Shown here piece by piece: positions 37,808 to 49,062 of a DNA stretch of 64,000 nucleotides (the first letter of the stretch is position 1; each line of letters begins with the position of its first letter). This DNA comes from Verpa conica (Eukaryota > Ascomycota > Pezizomycetes > Pezizales > Morchellaceae). The DNA lies in assembly GCA_033030425.1 (NCBI GenBank), contig JAUFSD010000010.1:558001-622000 (forward strand), in the 5' to 3' direction. A program made the translations under genes and the position numbers. The notes under the pieces are model-generated. The model did no database searches. It was not told the DNA's origin and was given only the letters and a program-made list of their open reading frames with translations.

Positions 37808-38387
37808 ATTTGATTTTTTGATTATGTGTTAAGGTTTCATAATAATATATATTAGAAAACAAAATATCTGGCTGGATAATTCAAAGTAATTGCCAGTGGG
37901 TATTTGCCATCATTGAAGTCTTGATACTATAGTTTGATTGAATCCAATATGAGACTGTGTTTGTATTGACTATTACGTCCAGATATCCGCGTAAAATCGA
38001 GATAGCTGTTCTTGCCAATATATCAACATAAATTCATGGAATATATCTCTAATACGCATCAATACCTATATATATTTTAATCTCATACATTTATAATTTT
38101 AAATATCTATCAACAAACTATACAAAGATAGGTCCTGGCACTGTATAATTTCCACATGACAAAAAAAGAAAGTTAAATGAGCAAGCAGCAACTTCTACTA
38201 GATCTAGATCTTTTAAAATAGCAAACATCCAATCTCTAGCGACAGGAATCCTACATGGCTTAAAATAGTGGTAAAACAAACTCCGGCCATAAAGAGTAAT
38301 TTGTCCCGATACAAGCTGTAATTTTAGTACAGACTGTATGTGTTTATTATGTGCATGAATATTTATAGCTTTTGTTGAACGTCTCAT
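37808..38387 (-). pseudogene. Integrase-core transposon pseudogene with stop mutations
   Basis: Read on the minus strand, the frame gives LYGRSLFYHYF, CRIPVARDWMFAILKDLD, VPGPIFV-stop-FVDRYLKL, YIGIDAY-stop-RYIP-stop-IYVDI, LARTAISILRGYLDV, SMMANTHWQL, FSNIYYYETLTHNQKIKSW. The order matches the integrase core of fungal retroelement-like proteins that carry VWSIDGY, IDAYSRY and ANQRIE motifs (family recognised from memory). Several stops sit where the family has Trp, consistent with TGG to TAG or TGA (G-to-A) changes. It ends abruptly at the terminus of the neighbouring repeats, which appear to have inserted into it. Confidence 0.55.
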
Positions 38388-40064
38388 GCCAAAAGCTAGC
38401 CTTATTCGCTTTAACTTTAATACAAATCAGTTTGATTTAAAATATGAGATTACAAAGTCTTATACTTACATATGAATAGATAAATCATAATTATCTTAGT
38501 GCAGAAAAAGTAAAATTTCGTTATCACTTAATCCTAAGTCATAGAATAAAATATAAATACACTGGCAAAAATAGTTATTCTTTATAGAGTTAGAATATTT
38601 TTGAAACTGCCACTTGTGAAGTTGGACTTCAAGCAGTCAAAAAGAAAAAAATTTGCTATTATTATGGCCTTGAATTTTGGCATAGTAAGAATGTAAATGT
38701 GCATATGTATGCATAAGCGTGTAGTTTTTGAAAATAAATCAAGACCAAATAATTGATTTGTATGATTCTAGAGTGAATATAATTTAATGAAATTTTGTGT
38801 AGATGGCTGCTATAATAAAAATTATTTTAGAAATCAGTATTGATATAAAGAAGAGCAGTACATCCGCTATTTATTTACACAAATCCTTTCAATATCTCTA
38901 CTTTACTACTACAATTATATTACATTTACCTTGACTCTCCACCTTATTTGGCCCGGAATCTGGTACACCACATCAAGCAATTACAACCCTCACTATTTTT
39001 ATTATAGTCTATATATTTCTGCTTTTAAATTACCCACTTCCACATTCTGTACTCCCAACTTCTTATAATATCAATTTACTCACATTCTTACAACGATAAG
39101 TTCATCAGAAAAAACACCCTATTTTTTCAAACTAGATTTGAAACTTATTTTTTAATAATAGCCACTATTAATTCTATTCATAGTAGTGGATTTCCTAAAA
39201 ATTGATATACTCAACTTGCTTTTAAACTCTTTACACTCTCTCTATTTAACCAATTAGTAGGAGGAAAAAATTGAAGTTTTCCTGATAGCAATGCAAATTG
39301 TAAAGCAGGAAATCTTCCACCTCTACTTCCACCTCCACCTCCACTATCTCTACAGTTCTCATGTTTACTAAAAATATTATTTGTGTCTATAGGAGGTTAG
39401 TCAAATCTTCACTTTATTTCTTTTTTGGGGCCAGAAATCTGGGAGCCTTCTGATGCACATTTGAATATTAAAATAACTAATAAAACCATCAAGTTTCTTA
39501 AAATTATTTCTTTATTAATAATATTCTGAAAAATACAGATTTGTAGTCAGCAATTAAGCAACAGTACTGAGATAAAAGCCCTGATTTTTCACTTGATGCT
39601 GCCAGATTTCTACCAGTACCTCCACTTGACTTCAAATACCTGTTGATGACATAGAATAAAAAAACCAAAAAAGCAACTAGCCTCGCCTCGTAATTGTTGC
39701 CTGCTCTTCTCTAATAGGTGATTGGTTTTTACAGCCAGTCTCTGTAAGTCTAGTGCTGGAATCTCTGTCAAAGACTTCTGGAAACTTTTTCCATCTCATT
39801 TGATTTTGATGAGCACTTACTTGTTGCCCTCGGGCGCTCAATATAAAATTTGAGAACCCCTTAACCAAGGACTATTTCTCACTACTACCAGCAAGTGGAT
39901 AGCTCTTCTGTAGCGGCGGTGCTTGGGAAGAGTACCTAGATGACAGGGGAACGGCGGGACTCTGTTGCGTTTCCAACAGAGCGGAGCAATAATAGCGAGA
40001 ACTTGGACAGCAACAGTGATCCTTCGGTGAAATCCTTGGATGTGCAGGATCCGGGGAAGGTAGT
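38388..40064. other. AT-rich region, no intact gene
   Basis: Strikingly AT-rich from about 37.8 to 39.7 kb, with short frames only. It is probably the decayed remainder of the element that carried the integrase fragment. From about 39.7 kb composition returns to normal and leads into the inverted repeat. Nothing else recognised. Confidence 0.45.
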
Positions 40065-41907
40065 TGTGTAACGATCTAACCATCGTCATGACTAGTTTCA
40101 AGTACCTCTCCGTATAGAGACACCTAAGGATCTCCCTTGAGGAATAGGACTAGCTATCCTATTCCGGTCAATAGATACTAAGGAAAGTCATTACTATGAT
40201 AGCCTGATCCCTAAGCGAGCTGGCGAGCTCCTAGAACGGAGCGAAGCTCACCGTCGTCGGTATACGACAGAGACCAAAGTAATGCGTCTGTAGCTTATAG
40301 CTACGGGAGATACTAGTGCAATGAGACTGAAGCAGTTGCCTCCATGAACAGAGTTAAGCTTCTGTTTTTTTAGGAGGAATAACAACGGCTTCGCTGATGG
40401 CCAACTTTATAGAAGGCCGAGAGCCGTGAGACGAGAGCAAAGCTATGCTTAGTAGTTAGGGCCGCCAGCAAAAAGTAATAATTAACCTGGCGGCGTCACG
40501 AATCGAACCATACGGGGCTATGCCTTGTGCTTCGCCCTAAGGTCCTTATGGATCAAGATTACCTCTCCGCCACGTCCCCAGGTTGGACTAGGAACGTGGG
40601 AAAGGAATCTAAGCAACGGCAGGAATCACCAGTGGGTTACCCTGCCTAGGGGACTCTGTGTTTTTCTAACACCCGCGAGGCGCCCCACTGTGCCACCTGC
40701 CGTTTGCAGAGGGGGCCCCCCTGAGTTGCTGATTCCCTAACAAAAAGACAAGTTTTGGACCCCAAAAATAACCCCAAAAACCGTCAGGAAAATTTGTCCA
40801 ACCAAACCTAACTCAAAGAGTATATGGAGGACAGTGCTGCGAATCCATAGGTGCAATCGGATTTGAAATCGGACCATTATAGCAAAAGTTACAGAGCTTT
40901 TAGTAACCAACGCTTTTTAGTCGCTAGTCTATCGACCCCGCTAGTTCTTAGGGGCGCTCTAGACTCAGTTGATTTCCAAGCATAGGGGAATTGTTCCCCG
41001 CTCCTTGGCAGCCTGCTTGCAATCAAAATTCATAGCTTAAACCTGTCCTTCCCCCAGGACAATCTTTCTTGCTAGTCAACGAACAACTGTTGTTCAGAGA
41101 CCCTCATACTCTTCGCTAAAGACGTTTGTCTTCCCCTGGGAAGCAGAGCCTTTTAAAGTCTTTAGTTTGCAACCCTTAAAATCCTTATTCCTGTTTTGCC
41201 TAGGGACTGTCGACCTTCCATGTTGACGAGCGGTTCTAAGCCTCGCTGCTGAAGCTTCTCGTCAGAAAGGGAAGTTGTTGGTTTTTTTTGATACGGCAGT
41301 ACTCCCCTGGGAGTACCCCCGTTACAGAAAGAGGTTTGCCCCGCTCTCCTGGAGACTGGGGGCAACTATTCTCCGCCTGGGAAAAGGATCGTTGCCTGCA
41401 GTCTCCTGGAAAGGTGCTGGTGTTACCCGGCCGTACCACATTAACGTGTCCTGCAACCTCTCTCCCTTCAACACCCTGCTCCTACTCGCTACCACTCTAT
41501 GGACCTATGCTAACTATTGAGAACAGCGCTTTATAGCACCGCCAGCAGTAGCCCCCCCAGCGGCCGTACCGTTATAAACATCTCATGTCTGACGTGTCAA
41601 TGTGACCCCCAGAGGATCCTCAGCGCAACAGCTGCAGCAGGACCTCCAGCAAGCTTCCAGCAGCCTTCAGCAGCCCCTGAGCTACCAAGTGAATAACTTA
41701 CCCGTTCAGGTACGAACACTCTTGGTTCAATGCGTTGACTGGACGTCGAGCTGCCTCCCAGCGCAGCAGCAGGAGGCAGGCAGGCAGGCAGGCAGGCAGG
41801 CGGCGGGGCAAGCGAAAAGGGCAGCGGGGAGGCAGCAAAGCAAGTTTATTCTTGTATATAGATTAAATAGAATATAGAGAATAGAGAATTAAGAGTTGAG
41901 ACTCTTC
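40065..41907 (+). repeat. Left arm of a large inverted repeat (transposon-like)
   Basis: About 1.84 kb, repeated in inverse orientation at 42097-43903 with a 189-bp spacer between. Long stretches, for example 40656-41020, differ from the other arm by only a few per cent. The outer end begins TGTGTAACGATCTAACCATC. The arm includes, in order, a tRNA-like Pol III box region, CTCTCCTGGAGA strings, a Gln-rich open frame at 41602-41877 (QQLQQD) and a GGCA microsatellite near 41770. No recognised enzyme is encoded. Confidence 0.8.
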
Positions 41908-42096
41908 ATCAGCAAAAACAAAGATTCCGCTCCGCTCTCCTGGAGAACAAGGTGAGTGGGGTAACGATTTCGCAAACCTATCCTCCCACAGGTGCTTTAC
42001 GTTGCACGTTATCTCTGAGAGATTTTAGGGCGAACGCTAGCAGTCCGGGAAATGCCTGGAGAGCCTCAATAAGAGTAGAATAAAAAGTTGCGTCTA

Positions 42097-43903
42097 GAAG
42101 AGTCTCAATTCTCAATTCTCTATTCTCTATGTTCTATCTAATCTATATACAAAAATATACCTGCTTTGCTGCCTCCCTGCTGCCCCCCTGCCTGCCTGCT
42201 TGCCTGCTTGCCTGCTTGCTGCCTGCTGCCGCTGTTGCGCTGAGAGGCAGTTCGAGGTCCAGTTGACGTGTCGGACCAAGAGTATTCGTACCTGAACGGG
42301 TAAGTTTTTTGCTTGGTGGCCCGGGGGCTGCTGAAGGCTGCTAGAGACTTGCTGGGGGTCTTGCTGCAGCTGTCGCGCTGGGGGTCCTCTGGGGGTCACA
42401 TTGACACGTCAGACATGAAGTGTTCATACCGGTATGGCTGCTGAGGGGGGGCTACTGCTGGCGGTGCTATAAAGCGCTGTTCTCAATAGTTAGCATAGGT
42501 CCATAGAGTGGTAGTGAGTGGGTGGGAGGTGCTGGGGGAGAGGGGTTGCAGGCGCGTTAATGTGGTACAGCCGGGTAACACCAGCATCTCTCTAGGAGAC
42601 TGGGGGCGACAGTCCTTCGCCCAGGTGCTGAAGGGTCAGCAGCGCTTGTAACGGGGGCACTCCCAGGGGAGTACTGCCATACCAAAAAAAACCAACAACC
42701 TCCCTTTCTGACGAGAAGCTTCAGCAGCGAGGCTTAGAACCGCTCGTCAACACGGAAGGCCAACAGTCCCTAGGCTAAACAGGTATAAGGATTTTTAAGG
42801 GTTGCAAACTAAAGACTTTAAAAGGCTCTGCTTCCCAGGGGAAGACAAACGTCTTTAGCGAAGAGTATGAGGGTCTCTGAACAACAGTTGTTCGTTGACT
42901 AGCAAGAATGATTATCCTGGGGGGAAGGACGGGTTTAAGCTATGAATTTTGATTGCGAGCAGGCTGCCAAGGAGCGGGGAACAATTCCCCCGTGCTTGGA
43001 AATCAACTGAGTCTAGAGCGCCCCTAAGAACTAGCGGGGTCGATAGACTAGCGACTAAAAGCGTTGGTTACTAAAAGCTCTGTAACTTTTGCTAAAATGG
43101 TCCGATTTCAAATCCGATTGCACCTATGGATTCGCAGCACTGTCCCCCATATACTCTCCGAGTTTGGTTTGGTTGGACGAATTTTCCTGACGGTTTTTGG
43201 GGTTATTTTTGGGGTCCAAAACTTGTCTTTTTGTTAGGGAATCAGCAACTCAGGGGGGCCCCTTCTGCAAACGGCGGGTGGCACAGTGGGGCGCCTCGCG
43301 GGTGTTAGAAACACAGAGTCCCCTAGGCAGGGTAACCCACTGGTGATTCCTACCGTTGCTTAGATTCCTTTCCCACGTTCCTAGTCCAACCTAACGACGT
43401 GGCGGAGAGGTAATTTTGATCCATAAGGACCTTAGGGCGAAGCACAAGGCATAGCCCCGTATGGTTCGATTCGTGATGCCACCAGGTTAATTATTAATTT
43501 TGCTGGCGGCCCTAACTACTAAGCATAGCTTTGCTCTTGCCTCACGGCTCTCGGCCTCTCACAAGTTTGGCCATCAGCGAAGCCGTTGTCATTCTTCCTA
43601 GAGGAACAGGAGCTTAACTCTGTTCATGGAGGCAACTGCTTCAGTCTCATTGCACTAGTATCTCCCGTAGCTACAAGCTACTGACGCATTACTCTGGTCT
43701 CTGTCGCATACCGACGACGGTGAGCTTCGCTCCGTCCTAGGAGCTCGCCCGCTCGCTTAGGGATTGGGCTATCATAGTAATGACTTTCCTTAGTATCTAT
43801 TGACCGGAATAGGATAGCTAGTCCTATCCTCAAGGGAGATCCTTAGGTGTCTCTATATGGAGAGGTACTTAAGACTAGTTATGACGATGGTTAAGTCGTC
43901 ACA
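42097..43903 (-). repeat. Right arm of the large inverted repeat
   Basis: Inverted copy of 40065-41907, outer end on the minus strand TGTGACGACTTAACCATCG. The counterpart of the Gln-rich frame is open here too (42399-42127, minus). The two arms could be two copies of one element inserted head to head, or a fold-back element. Arms this long would form a cruciform or hairpin and may be unstable or hard to assemble. Confidence 0.8.
43400..43473 (+). other. Pol III A/B-box-like pair (tRNA-like remnant)
   Basis: TGGCGGAGAGG (A-box like) at 43400-43410 and GGTTCGATTCG (B-box like) at 43463-43473. The same pair is in the left arm on the minus strand (40572-40499). The T-stem and acceptor do not pair, so this is not a working tRNA; it may be a tRNA-derived internal promoter. 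Confidence 0.3.
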
Positions 43904-44551
43904 GCGCTCTCCAGGAGAGCGGGGCAAACTTTCTCCGCCTGGGCGACAAAAATCTCCCGGAGAGTTTTTTTTTTTTTGCTGATGTATATCTAAGAAACTC
44001 ATCAAAGAAACAGTGTCGCTGTCCAAGTCCTTGCCATTTTCCGAAGTATCAAAGTCTCTTATTCGCATCACCTAGGCACACTCCTCAGACCCGCCGCTAT
44101 ATTAGATATAGCTATATAAAATATATTATTTATTTCTATCTTTTATAGTTGTAGAATTGGTTGCCATAAGTAATAATCTCTAGCAATAAGCAATGATTTC
44201 TGCGGTTGCGCGCTAGGCCGCCCACCGTAAACGTACAATATATGATGATGATGATGATTATTCATAAATACATGAAGCAAACATACAATATAAGCCAGTA
44301 TTGAAGAAGGTTGTTATGGTCACCGTTGGTCCCAAAGACTCGGATAGCAACAAAGGAACCAAATCGTATTGGTCAGTGCTAACTAAGTAGAAGAATCATA
44401 ATAATGAACATGAACAGAAGACAAGAGCCTCTAGCTACATATATGACGAGGGTCATGTGATCCAAGCGTTCCGTGACAGAGGTATTCTTTTTACCCTCTG
44501 AGAATGAACTGACTAAGCACCACACAGCTCTCCCAGTCAGAATGTTGCTGG
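43904..44551. other. Intergenic upstream of A7
   Basis: Begins with another CTCTCCAGGAGAGCGGGGC string related to the repeat arms, then a T run near 43966-43977 and a GAT microsatellite near 44240-44258. TCATGTGATCC at 44453-44463 resembles the upstream motif of A1 and A5. No gene recognised. Confidence 0.4.
44453..44463 (+). promoter_or_regulatory. Upstream TCATGTGATCC motif (A7)
   Basis: E-box-like CATGTG core in the same TCAYGTGAT context found before A1, A5 and A8, here 99 bp before the assigned A7 start. If A7 really starts further downstream the distance would be similar to the others. Confidence 0.3.
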
Positions 44552-47500
44552 ATGACTAAAGACACCTCTAAATGCTTTTGCTACGTCAACTGCGGGGGTT
44601 TCCACTCTGACTTTCCACCGTTTACATCGTCATTGAGAAAGCGTAACAAGTTCCGATTCCGAACCAATAGCAGATGCAACCTATGGTTTGAAGCCATAAT
44701 TAAGGGGCCCCGAACCAGCAGCCGACGCAATCGGTGTTATTGTTACAATCACCACCATATTTGTGTTGCACGAAAGGAGATGGCAGAGAAGGTCGTGAAA
44801 ATTGATGAGGAGCTCTCACCAGTAGTGGTGATGAGGAGAGAGGGTACGAGTACAAATAGAGCGACAGGACGACAGACCCCCAATGCTGAGACAGAGGCTA
44901 CTATATCACTACGTAGTGACCTAACAGAGCAAGAGCGTACATACCATGGCTCATCCACACCGGTAGAGCTCGTGGATTATTACCCTCCTGTTATCGAGTT
45001 GTTCCCCCCTCCCCCATCAGGGCGTGGCATAAATGGAACGGTTAGTGGCCAGATCGAGTATAGCACTACCCTTCATCCACAAATGAGGCATACGGGTAGA
45101 CCTATTACCTTACCGACCGCGCCAGAAGTACAACAGTTCTCTTATAGTGCCGGTCCTGAGTTGCGACCAGCGACCTTTAATGAATTCAGCAGAGGACGTC
45201 ACAGCAACGTTTGGTTACCCCGCGATGTTTCAGTAAGAGGAGCCGTACGCGGGCTATGGGATCCTTCATCGGATTCGGAATTATCGACCAAGTCCTTGGA
45301 GAAATGGGTAAAGGTAAAGAATCTTGGCCATAGAGGTTCTGGGGGCGTGTGGCTTGAGCAAGGGGAGCAGGGACAGTTGAGAGTTGTCAAAAGGCTACGT
45401 AAAGATACCATGTTAAAGACAAACTTTTCTCGGGAGCTGGCAGCCTTATCTAACTTAAATGTAAGTATTCCGAGCTTATGTATGATAGTGTAAAGTGCTA
45501 ACGATAGACCGTATATTTAGCTCGATAATCATTTTGTCAAGTTCTTGGGCTGGTACGAAAACAAAGACTCTATATCCTATTTAATGGAGTATATCGAGAA
45601 TGGAGACTTGAGTAGCTATCTTCGCGATAATCCCGAGAATGCAAAAGCGGATGCCAAAGAGATTACTAGACAGCTTTTGATCGCGCTCGAAATTCTACAT
45701 GAGAGAAATATCTGTCATCGTGACCTAAAGCCGAAGGTTGTCTTCCTATTGGAATTTTCTTTGACATTCTATTCTGACAAAGGAGGGTATAGAATATTTT
45801 AATCGTTTCCCACCAACCGATTTGGGTCAAAATCTCTGACTTTGGTTTACCGGAACGAACAAACGATACCCTACGGACTACGTGTGGGACAGGTGGATAT
45901 ATTGCCCCTGAACTACTCGGATTACTCCCCCGGAAGTCCTCCCGGAGATCTCGGATATTCAACCCTACTTTTGATATTTGGTCATTAGGTTCTATAGTGC
46001 ATGAACTTTTGACTTCCCAGATACCTTTTAGCGCCAATGAGGAATATGGATATGATACAGAGGGCTCATATTCTTTGGAGATGGGGCCTTCCTCAGAAAA
46101 TAGTATCGATATGTTCGTCCTTGCCAGCTATTGTAATGGCGAAATTGAGTTTCCAGCCATGATCTTAGAGAGATGCGAAGTGGGTGAAGCAGGAATAGCT
46201 TTTACCAAGAGCCTATTGACCCCAAACCCAATGGACCGACCGAGTGCAACTAGCGCCTTACAAGACCCATGGCTTAAGAATTCTGAAATCAAATCCCTTG
46301 GGCTAGAGGAAGATACGGACGAAGTTTCATCCTTGCTCTTTCAAGCTGCCGTAAATGGCTATGACTTAGGTATTACGAGAATATTCGAGTCTCCGAGTAG
46401 CGAATCGATAAATTCCTCAACGAAAGGAAGGCTATTTCAACTAGCAACCGAATCCAAGCGATACAATACGATAAAGCTACTCTTGCGTAACAAGGCCGAA
46501 GTTGGCGCTCGTATCGGTGATCAAACAGTGCTACAATGGGCGGCCAAAGTAGGACATTTCACTACGTTTGAACTACTCCTCGAGAATGAGGTCGACGTTA
46601 GTACCAGCACCAATTGCCTAGAGGCATTGCAAGCGGCTGCTGAGGGTGGACATATCGATATTGTACAGCTACTCATTGACAACAAGATTGATGTCAATGG
46701 TAGACGGGGCAAAAGTGTCAGTCAGACAACGTTGCAAGCAGCGGCTAAGAGTGGACATACCGACATTACAAAGCTCCTACTAGACAACAATGCCGATGTA
46801 AATGCTATTGCAGCAGTACACGGACTTGGAGGTCGAACAGCCTTGCAAGCAGCGGCTGGAGGTGGCCATATTGAGATTGTGATGTTGCTATTAGCAAATA
46901 AGGCCGATGTCAATGCTACCGCCGGAGAATACGGCGGAGGTCGAACAGCCTTGCAAGCAGCAGCTGAGGGTGGCCATGTCGACATTGTCAAGATACTATT
47001 GCACAATGGGGCTAGTGTAAATGCTGCAGCAGCATGGGAAAGTGGCCGAACTACCTTACAAGCAGCCGCTGAGGGTGGTCATACCGGAATCGTCAAGTTA
47101 TTATTAGACAACAAGGCCAATGTGAATGCTGCTGGGGCGGAATACGGCGGAGGTCGAACGGCTTTACAAGCGGCGGCAGGAAGTGGTCATAAGGGTATTG
47201 TAAAGCTCCTATTAGAAAACGGGGCCGATGTCAACGGCGCTCCGGCAAAACACGGGGAAGGTCGGACAGCTTTGCAAGCAGCGGCTGAGGGTGGCCATAC
47301 CGGAATCGTCAAATTACTATTAGACAACAAGGCCGACGTGAATGCTACTGGGGCAGAATACGGCGGAGGTCGAACGGCTTTACAAGCGGCCGCAGGAAGC
47401 GGTAACATCGATATTGTCAAACTGCTATTGTGGAACGGGGCCGATGCGAACTATACCGCAGCAGATTACGGCGAAGGTCGGACAGCCTTACAAGCGGCCT

Positions 47501-48213
47501 CTGAGGGTGGTCATATCGAAATAGTCAAGCTGCTTTTGGACAATGGAGCCGACGTTAATGCTGACGCATCAACATATGGTGAAGGTCGGACAGCGCTACA
47601 GGCGGCGGCTGGGGGTGGGCATACTGGTGTTGTTAAGTTGCTTTTGGAAAATAAGGCCCATTTAAATGCTATAGCAGCAGGATACAATAGAGGTCGGACA
47701 GCCCTGCAAGCTGCATCTGAGGCCGGACATATCGACATTGTCAAGATCTTATTAGACAGCAATGCTACAGTTAATGATTTGCCAAGCAAAAACGATGGTC
47801 GAACAGCGTTGCAAGCAGCAGCTGGTGGTGGTCATATCGAAATTGTCAAGCTACTGCTGTGCAATAACGCGAATGTGAATGCTGAAGCTGGAGCTCATAG
47901 AGGCCGAACAGCGTTGCAAGCAGCGGCTGAGGCTGGGCATACCAGTATTGTTAAGCTTCTACTCGATAAAAACGCCAACGTGAATGCTCCCGGGGCAGAA
48001 TACGGCGGAGGTCGGACAGCCTTACAGGCAGCAGCTGGGGGCGGCTATATCGATATTATCAAGCTACTGCTAGCTAACAGCGCTGATGTGAATGCTACTA
48101 GCGTGGAATCCCCCGATCAAAAAGCCCCACGAGCGATATTTCAAGGTAGACATACCGATATTGTCAAGATTTTAGGGGACGCCAGACATCTTTATTCAAA
48201 AATAAGCCCGTAG
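44552..48213 (+). CDS. Protein kinase-ankyrin repeat fusion A7, divergent N-terminus
   Basis: Exons 44552-45460, 45521-45736 and 45793-48213; product about 1181 aa if the first ATG is used. The first 250 residues are unlike the other paralogues: a basic/Cys-rich start, then a Pro/Thr/Ser-rich region (IELFPPPPSGRG), without YKLETEF. The start is therefore uncertain; an upstream exon or a later ATG is possible. Kinase: LGHRGSGGVWLE (from 258), ATP-binding Lys280, HRDLKPK (369-375, Lys where Gln is usual) then Asn376, DFG from 391 followed by LPE, GTGGYIAPE, DIWSLG. Its linker is short and lacks the DLDL...ILVRQ motif. Fourteen canonical ankyrin units follow, several with a GAEYGGGRTALQAAA loop that recurs almost unchanged. 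Introns are 60 and 56 nt; CTAAC precedes the first acceptor. Confidence 0.82.
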
Positions 48214-49062
48214 GTAAGTGAAGGGGAATAAAGTTTCGGATCAGCTCTCCTAATTTTTGATTCACTTTACCGTATACGTCCCTTGTCCAACACGACCCGA
48301 CCCCCTTCTCACTCAAAGTGCAAAAACCTGTTAGTTTTCGCCTGGTGTAACCACAAGCGACGTGTTAGTACATCGCTTAGTGGGGTCTTTACTACCTTTG
48401 AGCCCTGTTTTCTCTACTTGAGATTCTTTTTTTCCACACTCGTTCTACGTTCAAATCTTATTTTAACAATCATATTCTGTAGCTGCCTGAGTATAACAAT
48501 TTGTGAATCTCTTAATTCTGGAATGATGGGGGTCAGTAGATTACTGGTAGGATAATTTTCTTCCTGGCCAAACGTTTTTTCATAAGGATTTTTTTGAATA
48601 TATTTGTTCTAGATTAGTAGGAAAGAAAGAAAACCTATAGATAGAAGCTCTAGTACCGAAGTTTCATTGGGGCTAGAAGAATCTAAGCCTCCGTCTTCAC
48701 TACCAAGTAAGGTAACTGATATAGTTCATATAATTAATGGTTCCTATCGGTTAACGGGGCGAGACTTTCAAGAAGTAATTCTAGAGAGGCCAGAAGCGTC
48801 AAGGTCTGTTACTCAGACTACTAAGATTTATAGCCCTAGACTAAAACGCTCCGGTATTGATAAATACGGGTCTAGGTATGACTATCGCAGGATCACATGA
48901 CCTGGAACCCCTCAGGGGTTTACGCCACATCTTACTTAATAACGCATATCTAGTTTCAAGGCGGGGTAAAAAGCAAGAGAGCTTGCCGCAGCACCAACGT
49001 GTGAGCTCAATACTAGCGAGAAACAATTTTAATCCACCCTCCCCCTCGCCTAGCAGCCTACC
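48214..49062. other. Intergenic between A7 and A8
   Basis: No gene recognised. ATCACATGA at 48892-48900 is the reverse complement of TCATGTGAT and lies 163 bp before the A8 ATG, the distance seen for the CACGTG motif of A1. Confidence 0.45.

Noticed and set aside
43395..43482. Functional tRNA gene in the repeat arm
   Set aside because: A- and B-box strings are present but neither the T-stem nor the acceptor stem pairs.
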